Assembly: GCA_040880005.1 (NCBI GenBank)
Contig: JBBDJG010000032.1
Location: 1-12,995 of the forward strand
Length of the DNA: 12,995 nucleotides
Origin: JBBDJG01 sp040880005
GTDB lineage: Bacteria > Actinomycetota > Thermoleophilia > Solirubrobacterales > JBBDJG01
Reading direction: 5' to 3'
Below are positions 1 to 6,385 of the stretch, piece after piece. Each line of letters begins with the position of its first letter. Within the stretch, counting starts at the first letter, position 1. The notes under the pieces were generated by a model. That model had not been told where the DNA came from, did no database searches, and saw nothing but the letters and a program-made list of their open reading frames with translations. The translations under genes were made by a program, and so were the position numbers.

Positions 1-50
1 AGTGGTGATCCGAAACCGTCATTTCCGGTCAAACGTTATGGGATAGGCCA

Positions 51-1022
51 CTAGCGGTCCCGCATCCGCTCCAGCAGCAGCTCGGCGGCGCTAGCCGGGT
101 CGAGCTCGCGCTTGACGACGCGATCGAGCATCTCGCGCACCTCGTCGGCGCCCAGCGCCTGCTGTTCGAGCTGGCGACGCAAGCGCAGCGTCGCCAGACC
201 CAAGACCTCGTTTTGAAGATTGCGGCGGCGGCGCTCTTCGAGCGTCCCCTGCTCCGCGATGAACGCGTGGTGCGTGTCGATCGCCTCGGCGACCTCCACG
301 ACCCCCGTTCCTTCGGTCGCCTCGGTCTTGAGAATCGGAACCTTCCACTCCGTGGGTGGCCCCAGCGCCAGCACACCGCGGATCTCGCGCACCATGCTGT
401 CGGTCAGCGGATGGTCCGCTTTGTTGACCACGATCACGTCGGGGATCTCCATCACACCGGCCTTCAACGCCTGCACCGAGTCGCCCGAGCCCGGCATCAA
501 CACCAGCACGATCGTGTCGGCGTGGTCGATGATGTCGATCTCCGCCTGCCCCACTCCGACCGTTTCCAGGAAGACGTCCTGCTTGCCGGCGGCGTCCATC
601 AGAAGCACGGTCTGCAGCGTCGCTTCCGAGAGCCCGCCGAGCGCGCCGCGGCTTGCCATTGAGCGGATATAGACACCTTCGTCGAGAAAATGCTCGCTGA
701 GGCGGATCCGATCGCCGAGCAGCGCGCCCTCGGTGAACGGGCTCGACGGATCGATCGACAGCACGCCGACCTCCCGCTTGCCTTCGCGCGCGTGCTTGAC
801 GAGCACCCCGATCAGCGTGCTCTTACCGACGCCCGGTGGGCCCGTGAATCCGACTATGCGCGCTTTCCCCGTGCGCGGATAGACCTCGCGTACGAGAGCA
901 CGGCCCTGCGGGTCGTCGTTCTCGACCAGACTGATCCCGCGGGCGAGCGCGCGCTTGTCGCCGGCCAGCAGTCGTTGTCCGAGAGGAGCGTCGGCATCGG
1001 GCTGCGTGGTCTCGGCTTCCAT
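51..1022 (-). CDS. meaB: MeaB/ArgK-family P-loop GTPase (methylmalonyl-CoA mutase chaperone)
   Basis: This 323-residue protein belongs to the G3E GTPases that load, protect and reactivate B12-dependent acyl-CoA mutases, chiefly methylmalonyl-CoA mutase, in the cytoplasm. Visible motifs are the Walker A loop GPPGVGKST (residues 61-69), the family block from DPSSPF to LLGDRIR (91-107), the SMASRGALGGL switch region (121-131), ETVGVGQ (153-159) and the guanine-specificity motif NKAD (200-203). The length is normal for MeaB and the C-terminal dimerisation helices are present. The ATG start gives a standard MeaB N-terminus (LLAGDKRALARGISLVEN). No Shine-Dalgarno is visible and the start lies 24 bp from the start of the divergent acyltransferase. 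The mutase genes are not in the window and could lie to the left. The family call is secure; the exact mutase partner is inferred. Confidence 0.95.
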   Translation of the reverse strand: MEAETTQPDADAPLGQRLLAGDKRALARGISLVENDDPQGRALVREVYPRTGKARIVGFTGPPGVGKSTLIGVLVKHAREGKREVGVLSIDPSSPFTEGALLGDRIRLSEHFLDEGVYIRSMASRGALGGLSEATLQTVLLMDAAGKQDVFLETVGVGQAEIDIIDHADTIVLVLMPGSGDSVQALKAGVMEIPDVIVVNKADHPLTDSMVREIRGVLALGPPTEWKVPILKTEATEGTGVVEVAEAIDTHHAFIAEQGTLEERRRRNLQNEVLGLATLRLRRQLEQQALGADEVREMLDRVVKRELDPASAAELLLERMRDR

Positions 1023-1031
1023 GGGGGCGCC

Positions 1032-1037
1032 TATGAT
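1032..1037 (+). promoter_or_regulatory. Possible -10 box for the acyltransferase gene
   Basis: TATGAT fits the actinobacterial TANNNT -10 pattern and lies nine bases before the proposed GTG start at 1047, which would give an almost leaderless transcript. No convincing -35 is seen. It sits in the 24-bp space between two divergent start codons, so it would overlap any promoter of the GTPase gene. Confidence 0.3.
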
Positions 1038-1046
1038 TGCAGTCCC

Positions 1047-1751
1047 GTGCGCACCGAGACGTCGAGCAAGCAGTCGCCGATCCCGCCGGCCGCGCCGCCG
1101 GCGCGGCGTGCCAAACCGGTCGGGGCGATCCGCTTCTGGGCGCGCAACGGAATGATCAAGCCGAAGTACGCGCTGCTGCTGTTGCGTCTGGCCTGGCGCC
1201 GTTTCCTGACTCCGACCGGCTGGAGAATCCGCCTAGACGGCATGCTGTTCCTCGCCCCTGGCGTCAAGTTGGAGATCAAACGCTCGGCCCGACTGCAAAC
1301 CGGCCGATGGGTGTGGATCGGGCACGGGACGAAGATCCGCTGCCACGAGGGTGAGGTGTCGATCGGTGACAAGACCGTTCTAGGTCAAGAGTGCACGTTG
1401 TCCGCGTACCAGCACATCTCGATCGGCGAGCAGTGCATCATCGCCGACCGCGTGATGATGATCGACTTCGACCACACGGTGACCGAGGTCGAGCGGCCGA
1501 TCCGCGTGCAGGGAATCTACAAGCGCGACGTACGCGTCGGCAACAACGTCTGGATCGGTTACGGAGCACAGATCCTGCGCGGAGTGTCGGTCGGCGACAA
1601 CGCGATCATCGGCGCCAGCGCGGTCGTCACCAAGGACGTGCCGGCTAACGCGGTCGTGGCCGGCTCACCTGCTCACGTCGTGCGAATGCGAGAGGCGCCT
1701 GCAACGCTGCGCTGGCGCGACCCGGTCGAACCCGGCCGGCATACCTCCTAG
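1047..1751 (+). CDS. Left-handed beta-helix (hexapeptide-repeat) O-acyltransferase, WbbJ/CAT-like
   Basis: From GTG 1047 the protein has 234 residues. The N-terminal segment carries FWARNGMIKPKYALLLLRLAWRR. It is followed by hexapeptide-repeat turns (SIGDKT, SIGEQC, RVGNNVWIGYGAQIL, SVGDNAIIGASAVV) and the usual end of the fold, VVAGSPAHVVR. His143 in DFDH is the likely catalytic histidine of the xenobiotic/sugar O-acetyltransferase group. Such enzymes move acetyl, succinyl or other acyl groups from CoA to sugar hydroxyls. The start is uncertain: GTG 1047 has a TATGAT box nine bases upstream, while ATG 1152 would give 199 residues and keep the whole helix. The open frame continues upstream but would run inside the GTPase gene. 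The gene is convergent with the GT4 gene, sharing a CTAG at the stops, and may act on the same polysaccharide (inference). Family sure, substrate unknown. Confidence 0.85.
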   Translation: MRTETSSKQSPIPPAAPPARRAKPVGAIRFWARNGMIKPKYALLLLRLAWRRFLTPTGWRIRLDGMLFLAPGVKLEIKRSARLQTGRWVWIGHGTKIRCHEGEVSIGDKTVLGQECTLSAYQHISIGEQCIIADRVMMIDFDHTVTEVERPIRVQGIYKRDVRVGNNVWIGYGAQILRGVSVGDNAIIGASAVVTKDVPANAVVAGSPAHVVRMREAPATLRWRDPVEPGRHTS

Positions 1752-2938
1752 GCGCGGGCCGTCGCTTCGAGCAGCTCGGAGTAGACCAGCTCGGTCTGCG
1801 CCGCCACGTCCGCCCAGTCGAATCCGCGCACGTGCTCGTAGGCCTCGGCCACGATCCGCTTGCCCAGCTCGTCGTCGGCCAGAACCCTGATCGCCGTGTC
1901 CGCCAGCGAGTCGGGATCGCGCGAGCGGAAGCGCAGGCCGACCTCATCGTGGGGAACCACCTCGCGCAGCCCGCCCGTGTCGGCGACCAGGCAAGGACAG
2001 CCCGAGGCCATCGCTTCGAGCGCCACCAGCCCGAACGGCTCGTAGATCGACGGCACGACCGTCAGGTCCGCGATCCGGTAGAGCGTGTGCAGCACGTCAT
2101 CCCCGATCCAGCCGAGGAACGTGCCGTGCCGGTCGAGGCCCAGCTCGCTCGCCTGCGCGCGCAGCTGCTGCTCGTGGGTGCCCGAGCCAGCGACCAGGTA
2201 GCGGACGTTGCCCAGCTCGGAGATCACGCGCGGCATCGCTTCGAGCGCAATCTGGAAGCCCTTTTCGTACACCAGTCTGCCGACCAGCAGCACGAGCTTC
2301 TCCTCCGGAGCCGCGAACTGCGCGCGCAGCCTGCGCATCTCCTGACCGTTCGCCGGCTGGAGGTCGGACGGGTCGATCCCGTTCGGAATCACGGCGATGC
2401 CGCTCTCCTCGATCCCGTAGATGTCGGCGACGTGGTCACGCATGTAGGCCGAGCACGTGATCACCTGCTCGGCGCGGTTTGCCATCCACTTCTCGACCCC
2501 GTGGATATGGCTCTGGGGGTGTTCATCGACCCAGCCTTGGTGGCGCCCATACTCGGTCGCGTGGATCGTGACTGCGAGCGGCACGTCGAAGCGCTTCGCG
2601 AGGTGGTCGCCCGCGACAGCCACAAGCCAGTCGTGGCCGTGCACGAGATCAAAGTCGAAGCGATCGCCCAATTCGACTCCCGCGGCGAGCATGTCGGTGT
2701 TCATGTGCTCGACCCACGTGATGAACTCGGCCAACTCGGCGGGACGACGAGGCTCCCGGACCCGGTGCAGATAGATCCCGTCGACGACCTCCTCGGAAGG
2801 TGACTCCTCGCGCGCACGCGTGAGCACGTGCACGTCGACGCCAAGCTCGGCCAGGTTCTCGGACAGCTTGCGCACGTGCCGGGCGAGCCCACCCTCGATC
2901 AGCGGCGGATACTCCCAAGAGAGCAGCAGCACCCGCAT
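1748..2938 (-). CDS. GT4 glycosyltransferase, probable alpha-1,4-glucosyltransferase (Rv3032-like)
   Basis: This is a 396-residue GT-B enzyme. The N-terminal Rossmann domain begins MRVLLLSWEYPP and has the GGLARHV acceptor/donor loop (16-22) and HGHDW (100-104). The C-terminal nucleotide-sugar domain has VGRLVYEKG (219-227) and the GT4 EX7E motif, E300-PFGLVAL-E308, then EAMASGCPCLVADTGG. WEYPP plus GGLARHV is typical of the glycogen-synthase-like GT4 subgroup that includes mycobacterial Rv3032, which uses ADP- or UDP-glucose to extend alpha-1,4-glucans. The gene is the last of a three-gene minus-strand operon, starting two bases after the stop of the GH57 gene; the closing codons of that gene contain a GGTGATC ribosome site. 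Its TAG stop overlaps that of the convergent acyltransferase. GT4 is certain; the glucan role is inferred from subgroup and neighbours. Confidence 0.9.
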   Translation of the reverse strand: MRVLLLSWEYPPLIEGGLARHVRKLSENLAELGVDVHVLTRAREESPSEEVVDGIYLHRVREPRRPAELAEFITWVEHMNTDMLAAGVELGDRFDFDLVHGHDWLVAVAGDHLAKRFDVPLAVTIHATEYGRHQGWVDEHPQSHIHGVEKWMANRAEQVITCSAYMRDHVADIYGIEESGIAVIPNGIDPSDLQPANGQEMRRLRAQFAAPEEKLVLLVGRLVYEKGFQIALEAMPRVISELGNVRYLVAGSGTHEQQLRAQASELGLDRHGTFLGWIGDDVLHTLYRIADLTVVPSIYEPFGLVALEAMASGCPCLVADTGGLREVVPHDEVGLRFRSRDPDSLADTAIRVLADDELGKRIVAEAYEHVRGFDWADVAAQTELVYSELLEATARA

Positions 2939-2940
2939 TT

Positions 2941-4473
2941 CTAGTGATCACCCAGCGACTGCCGTCCCCAGGGGGACGCCGGCTCGAGCAGCGCCGCGAG
3001 ATCGAGCCGCGGAGCCAGGCCGCGCAGGTTCGCCTCGGGGGGGGCGGGCATGGAGCGGGAGTCTTGCACGACTTGCTCGATCTCGGCCAGAGCCTTGCGA
3101 AAGGCGCTGCTGTGGCCGTCCGCTCGCTGAGCCGGGTAGCCGCCAGCCACCTCGCGCGAGCACATGAAAGCCCAATCGCTCGATTGGAGCGCGAGCAACT
3201 CGCGCGCTGCGCGCTGAGCTGCCGCGCCCTCACTTGGTGCGTGCGCAAGCATCTCGACCAGCTTCAGCTCGGCCTCGGCCGCCGACCAACGCAGCTCGGC
3301 AACCCCCGGCGAGTCCCACGTCGAGAGGTCCTTTTGCGCGCCCCAGCTCGACTCGTGCAACTCGCAGATCGTCGCCCGGTGGCGCGCCACCCCCTCGGCA
3401 AGAGTAACCAGCCGGATTCCGGCGTTCGCGACCTCGTCGGCGACTGCGTCCAGCCACGCCGGACCCTCGTACCACCAATGTCCCAGCAGCTCGGTGTCGA
3501 GCGCGCACACGCACAGCCCCAACCGATCGCTTGCGGCACGGTAGTCGTCGAGCCGTGCCCCGACGCTCGCGACGAACTCGCGCGCGTGCTCGCGCGCGCG
3601 CGCGTGGGCAGCGTCGTGATCGTAGGCGGCACCGTCGTTGGCCCAGGGCCGCATTCCGTTGAGGGTGTGTGCGTGATAGTCACGGTAGACGGGGTCCGAC
3701 GGATATCCGCGGCTGTCCCACACCAGCGAGATCGTGCTCCAGTCGATCGGCACCGCGATCGGGCCGGCGTCCGTCCCGATCGGCTGGAGTTGGTCGAAGT
3801 CGTCGAGCCAGCCGGTCTGATCGACGCAGAACGCGCGCGCGCCGGCTTCGGCGAGCGGCTGCTCCAATCCGCTGCGGTACGCGCATTCGGGAAGCCAGAA
3901 ACCGCCGTCCCAGCGGCCGAACCGCTCGCGGTGCGAGCGCACGCCGGTGCGCAACTGCAGCCGCAGACCCGCCTCCGTCCCGATCAACGGCAGCACCGCA
4001 TGGGTCGCGGACGAGGTCAACAGCTCGACCACGCCCGCGTCGCCCAGGCGGCGAAATGCCGTCAGCAAGTTCCCGTCGAGTTGCTCGAAGCGGTGCGATG
4101 CTCGCTCGTAGTCATTCGCGGAGCGCCGCAGAGCACGCGCTGCTTGATGCTGTCCCTCACGCTCGAAGCCTTCGATGTCGCGTCGGTGGCACTCGGCCCG
4201 TGTTTTGTTCATGAAGCGCAGGAAGCGCTCCCCCACGCCGGGCAACGCGAGCTGATCGGCCAGCACCGGCGTGATGCCGACCGTGGCCACAGCGCCATCG
4301 CGTTGAGCCCAGCGCTCGAGCGTGTCGATCAAGGGCAGATAGCAGGTCGCGATCGCCTCCAGCAGCCATTCCTCGCCGAACGGCCAGGTTCCAAAGCCCT
4401 CGACATAGGGCATGTGAGAGTGCAGAACGATCGCCAGATCGCCGCGTTCGGGCACGACGCGGGTCGCGCTCAT
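2941..4473 (-). CDS. GH57 family 1,4-alpha-glucan branching-type enzyme (Rv3031-like)
   Basis: The protein has 510 residues and all the hallmarks of the GH57 branching-enzyme/DUF1957 group. HSHMPYV (18-24) is the metal-free His motif of the (beta/alpha)7 barrel. WLPECAY (193-199) contains the likely nucleophile Glu196. LDTELLGHWWYEG (325-337) contains the likely acid/base Asp326. A C-terminal helical domain carries W- and Y-rich loops (SSWGAQKDLSTWDSP and SDWAFMCSREVAGGYPAQRA). The length matches mycobacterial Rv3031 (about 526 aa). The known activity is creation of alpha-1,6 branches in an alpha-1,4-glucan; some members are hydrolases. The ATG start overlaps the TGA of the upstream methyltransferase gene as ATGA with no separate Shine-Dalgarno, so translation is probably coupled. 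A run of eight G and a (CG)7 tract lie in the coding strand. Whether it branches or trims is not settled by sequence. Confidence 0.92.
   Translation of the reverse strand: MSATRVVPERGDLAIVLHSHMPYVEGFGTWPFGEEWLLEAIATCYLPLIDTLERWAQRDGAVATVGITPVLADQLALPGVGERFLRFMNKTRAECHRRDIEGFEREGQHQAARALRRSANDYERASHRFEQLDGNLLTAFRRLGDAGVVELLTSSATHAVLPLIGTEAGLRLQLRTGVRSHRERFGRWDGGFWLPECAYRSGLEQPLAEAGARAFCVDQTGWLDDFDQLQPIGTDAGPIAVPIDWSTISLVWDSRGYPSDPVYRDYHAHTLNGMRPWANDGAAYDHDAAHARAREHAREFVASVGARLDDYRAASDRLGLCVCALDTELLGHWWYEGPAWLDAVADEVANAGIRLVTLAEGVARHRATICELHESSWGAQKDLSTWDSPGVAELRWSAAEAELKLVEMLAHAPSEGAAAQRAARELLALQSSDWAFMCSREVAGGYPAQRADGHSSAFRKALAEIEQVVQDSRSMPAPPEANLRGLAPRLDLAALLEPASPWGRQSLGDH
2946..2952 (-). 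promoter_or_regulatory. Ribosome binding site of the GT4 gene inside the GH57 gene's last codons
   Basis: Read on the minus strand, GGTGATC lies seven bases before the ATG of the glycosyltransferase and is formed by the final Gly-Asp-His codons of the GH57 gene. It is complementary to the GATCACC at the 3' end of 16S rRNA, so it looks like the downstream half of an extended Shine-Dalgarno. It supports the chosen start and re-initiation after the upstream stop. Confidence 0.4.
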
Positions 4474-5234
4474 CGGCGGCAGACGGCAAGAAAGTCGAGT
4501 GCGGACTCCAGTGACTCCCTGCGAAACACGAAATCGCGCTCGCTGATGGCGGGAGTGAACCTGCTGTAGAAGGGATCGGTCACGCGTAGTGTCGCGTGCA
4601 TGCGGTCCCAGCCCAGCTTGAGGGCGATCTCGTGCACACGCAGCTTGCGCGCATGGAACAGGCCGAGCACGTCCACCTGCGAGAAATGCGGCTCGACCAG
4701 ACGCGTGAACTCGCTCGCCGTGTACTCGTAGACGTGCCAGGGATTGCCGGATCGCTCCGCGCCCTTGGGCGCAAGCGTTAGGCGATTGGGCGTGCTCACA
4801 TATACGGCACCGTCCGACGCAAGCAAAGAAGCAAAGCGCTCCAGCAGCCGGTCCGGGTCCTCAACATGCTCGATCGTCTGAAGGAAGACGATCGCGTCGT
4901 AGGGCGCGTCGCGGTCGAACTGCTCGACCAGCGAGCGTTCGAAGCGCAGACCCGGCCGCGTGTAACGCAGGCGCGCGTGCTCGTGCGCCTCCGGGTTGGC
5001 GTCAACGCCGACGGTCTGCGCAGCTCGCTCGGCCAGCACCGCCGAGCCGTAGCCCTCGCCGCACGCCATGTCCACGACACGCTTGCCGTCGCAGCGCTCG
5101 GCGATCCACCTGTAAACGGCTAGATGACGCCGGTACCAGTAGTTCTCTTCGGGCACGTCGGGAAGCGTGCGCTCGCCGGTCAGCTCGAGCGGGGGCACTC
5201 CCAACGGTTGATTGCGCTGTATGTACGTGGCCAA
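4470..5234 (-). CDS. Class I SAM-dependent methyltransferase (Rv3030-like)
   Basis: The protein is 254 residues from TTG 5234. It opens with a conserved block, LTGERTLPDVPEENYWYRRH (18-37), which I associate with Rv3030-type methyltransferases. SAM motif I follows as VVDMACGEGYGSAVL (53-67), the ribose-binding acid as Asp78 in VGVDAN, and the post-motif region as YDAIVFLQTIEHVEDPDRLL (112-131). A late NPWHVYEYTASEF stretch (164-176) may shape the acceptor site. In mycobacteria this position in the cluster is assigned to O-methylation of the glucan chain of MGLP. The gene heads the operon and its TGA overlaps the ATG of the GH57 gene. Start choice is open: TTG 5234 has no Shine-Dalgarno but a TATATT box ten bases upstream, and GTG at 5198 (residue 13) would keep all motifs. 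Methyltransferase is certain; the sugar acceptor is inferred from neighbours. Confidence 0.88.
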   Translation of the reverse strand: MATYIQRNQPLGVPPLELTGERTLPDVPEENYWYRRHLAVYRWIAERCDGKRVVDMACGEGYGSAVLAERAAQTVGVDANPEAHEHARLRYTRPGLRFERSLVEQFDRDAPYDAIVFLQTIEHVEDPDRLLERFASLLASDGAVYVSTPNRLTLAPKGAERSGNPWHVYEYTASEFTRLVEPHFSQVDVLGLFHARKLRVHEIALKLGWDRMHATLRVTDPFYSRFTPAISERDFVFRRESLESALDFLAVCRR

Positions 5235-5244
5235 GCGAGCGGCG

Positions 5245-5250
5245 AATATA
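5245..5250 (-). promoter_or_regulatory. Possible -10 box of the methyltransferase-GH57-GT4 operon
   Basis: The minus strand reads TATATT, a good TANNNT match and the most AT-rich stretch of the space between the two divergent methyltransferase genes. It lies ten bases before the TTG codon at 5234. No clear -35 is seen. It would put transcription start within a few bases of the TTG, or give a leader of about 40 bases if GTG 5198 is the true start. Confidence 0.35.
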
Positions 5251-5263
5251 CCGCCGAAGCGAT

Positions 5264-6193
5264 ATGTTCCGTCCGGTCATGGAGTCGAGCCCAACGACGA
5301 TCGACGCGGAGCGAGTTCGCGAGGTCAACATCCGCTACCACGACGCTGCGGCGGACGGCTACGACGCCAAGTGGGGCATCGACTACGGCGAGGTCGGCAT
5401 CGACCAGGTGCTGATGAAGCTCGGCAAGGCGTTGGGGCGCGCACCGCGGCGCTTCCCGCGGGCACTCGAGATCGGCGCCGGGACCGGCTACTTCACACTC
5501 AATCTGTTGCGCGGTCGAGCGATCGAACGAGCCGTGGCCACCGACATCTCGCAGGGGATGCTGGATCGCCTCACGGCAACGGCAGACGACCTCGGGCTGG
5601 ACGTGGCAACCGTGTGTTGCGACGCCGAGCAACTCCCATTCGAAGACGACTCCTTCGACATCGTTTTCGGCCATGCCGTGCTGCACCACATTCCTCGGCT
5701 CGATCGCGCGCTCGCAGAGTTCCACCGCGTGCTGGCACCGGGTGGTGTGCTGGTCTTCATGGGAGAGCCGTCCCGCTACGGAGACAGAATGGCGACGCTA
5801 CCCAAGCGGGCCGGCGCGCTCGCGGCGCCGATTTGGCGTCGCCTGATGCGAGCGCAGGACGGTGTCGAGGACGGTCGGCTCGATCACGACCATGCGCTCG
5901 AACAGCTCGTCGACGTGCATACGTTCAGCCCGGTCGAGTTGCGCGCTCTGGCGACGGAAGCGGGGTTCGAGCAAGTCCGCGTCTGCGGCGAGGAGCTGGT
6001 GGCCAACCTCTACGGATGGGCGATGCGTTCGCTCGAGGCTGGAACAGACCCGACCAGCGTGCCGCACGCCTGGCACGTCCTCGCGTTCCGCGGCTACCTG
6101 GCACTTCAGTGGGTGGATACGAGGATGCTGGAGCCGCGTCTCCCGGCGGAGCTCTTCTACAACCTGCTGGTCTCGGCTCGCAAGTCGCACTGA
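5264..6193 (+). CDS. Class I SAM-dependent methyltransferase
   Basis: The protein is 309 residues from ATG 5264, or 304 from the in-frame ATG 5279. The methyltransferase-11-type core is clear: ALEIGAGTGYFTL (67-79) is motif I, Asp94 in ATDIS binds the ribose, CDAEQLPFEDDSFDIVFGHAV (119-139) covers motifs II/III, and HRVLAPGGVLVF follows. The C-terminal ~150 residues form a lid or acceptor region unlike simple small-molecule methyltransferases. The gene is divergent from the methyltransferase-GH57-GT4 operon, with only 29 bp between start codons, so the two are probably co-regulated. It is not closely similar to the first methyltransferase by eye. A second O-methyltransferase of the same polysaccharide is a fair guess; a quinone or lipid methyltransferase cannot be excluded. 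A TATGTT box before ATG 5279 slightly favours the shorter form. Confidence 0.85.
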   Translation: MFRPVMESSPTTIDAERVREVNIRYHDAAADGYDAKWGIDYGEVGIDQVLMKLGKALGRAPRRFPRALEIGAGTGYFTLNLLRGRAIERAVATDISQGMLDRLTATADDLGLDVATVCCDAEQLPFEDDSFDIVFGHAVLHHIPRLDRALAEFHRVLAPGGVLVFMGEPSRYGDRMATLPKRAGALAAPIWRRLMRAQDGVEDGRLDHDHALEQLVDVHTFSPVELRALATEAGFEQVRVCGEELVANLYGWAMRSLEAGTDPTSVPHAWHVLAFRGYLALQWVDTRMLEPRLPAELFYNLLVSARKSH

Positions 6194-6208
6194 AGCGACG
6201 TCGCGGCT

Positions 6209-6376
6209 CTAGTGGTTCCTTCTGTAAGTCCGGTGCTGATTCGGCGAGCGAGAACCGAGCCAGCCACAGACGCAGGGAGGCCGAATAGTTGTGACTATTC
6301 GGCCGACCGAGGACAAAGGATGGCGAAGGTTCGCAGCCGCCGAATCAGTGGCGGAATTTGCAGAAGGGACCACTAG
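6209..6376. repeat. 168-bp nested inverted-repeat element, MITE-like
   Basis: The outer arms are 16 bases each (6209-6224 and 6361-6376), starting CTAGTGGT and matching at 15 of 16; the mismatch would be a G-U pair in RNA. Further in, CTGATTCGGCG (6236-6246) pairs perfectly with 6338-6348, and GAACC (6252-6256) with GGTTC (6328-6332). The centre is a perfect 10-bp hairpin, GGCCGAATAG (6279-6288) with 6295-6304, around a six-base loop. No protein is encoded. CTAG at both outer ends could be a 4-bp target duplication or part of the repeat; being palindromic it cannot be told apart. No run of T follows the hairpin, so it is not a standard terminator, though it could stop transcription from the methyltransferase gene. 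A non-autonomous transposable element is the preferred reading; a structured RNA or regulatory site is the alternative. Confidence 0.7.
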
Positions 6377-6379
6377 ACT
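6374..6379 (+). promoter_or_regulatory. -10 box for a leaderless LON-domain gene
   Basis: TAGACT (TANNNT) is followed by exactly six bases and then the GTG start at 6386, the usual spacing for an actinobacterial leaderless mRNA. Its first three bases, TAG, are the last bases of the inverted-repeat element. There is no Shine-Dalgarno upstream of the GTG. Confidence 0.5.
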
Positions 6380-6385
6380 GGCACC

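Noticed and set aside
690..1046. Upstream extension of the acyltransferase reading frame to 353 residues
   Set aside because: It would lie inside the GTPase gene on the other strand, and the extra sequence does not look like part of a beta-helix enzyme.
2944..4569. A 541-codon plus-strand frame opposite the GH57 gene
   Set aside because: The opposite strand encodes an intact GH57 enzyme with catalytic motifs; this frame has an Arg/Gln/Leu-rich product without motifs and runs across the gene junction.
6279..6304. Central hairpin as a Rho-independent terminator
   Set aside because: No T-run follows on either strand and the hairpin is coaxial with the longer inverted repeats, so it is better read as part of the element.
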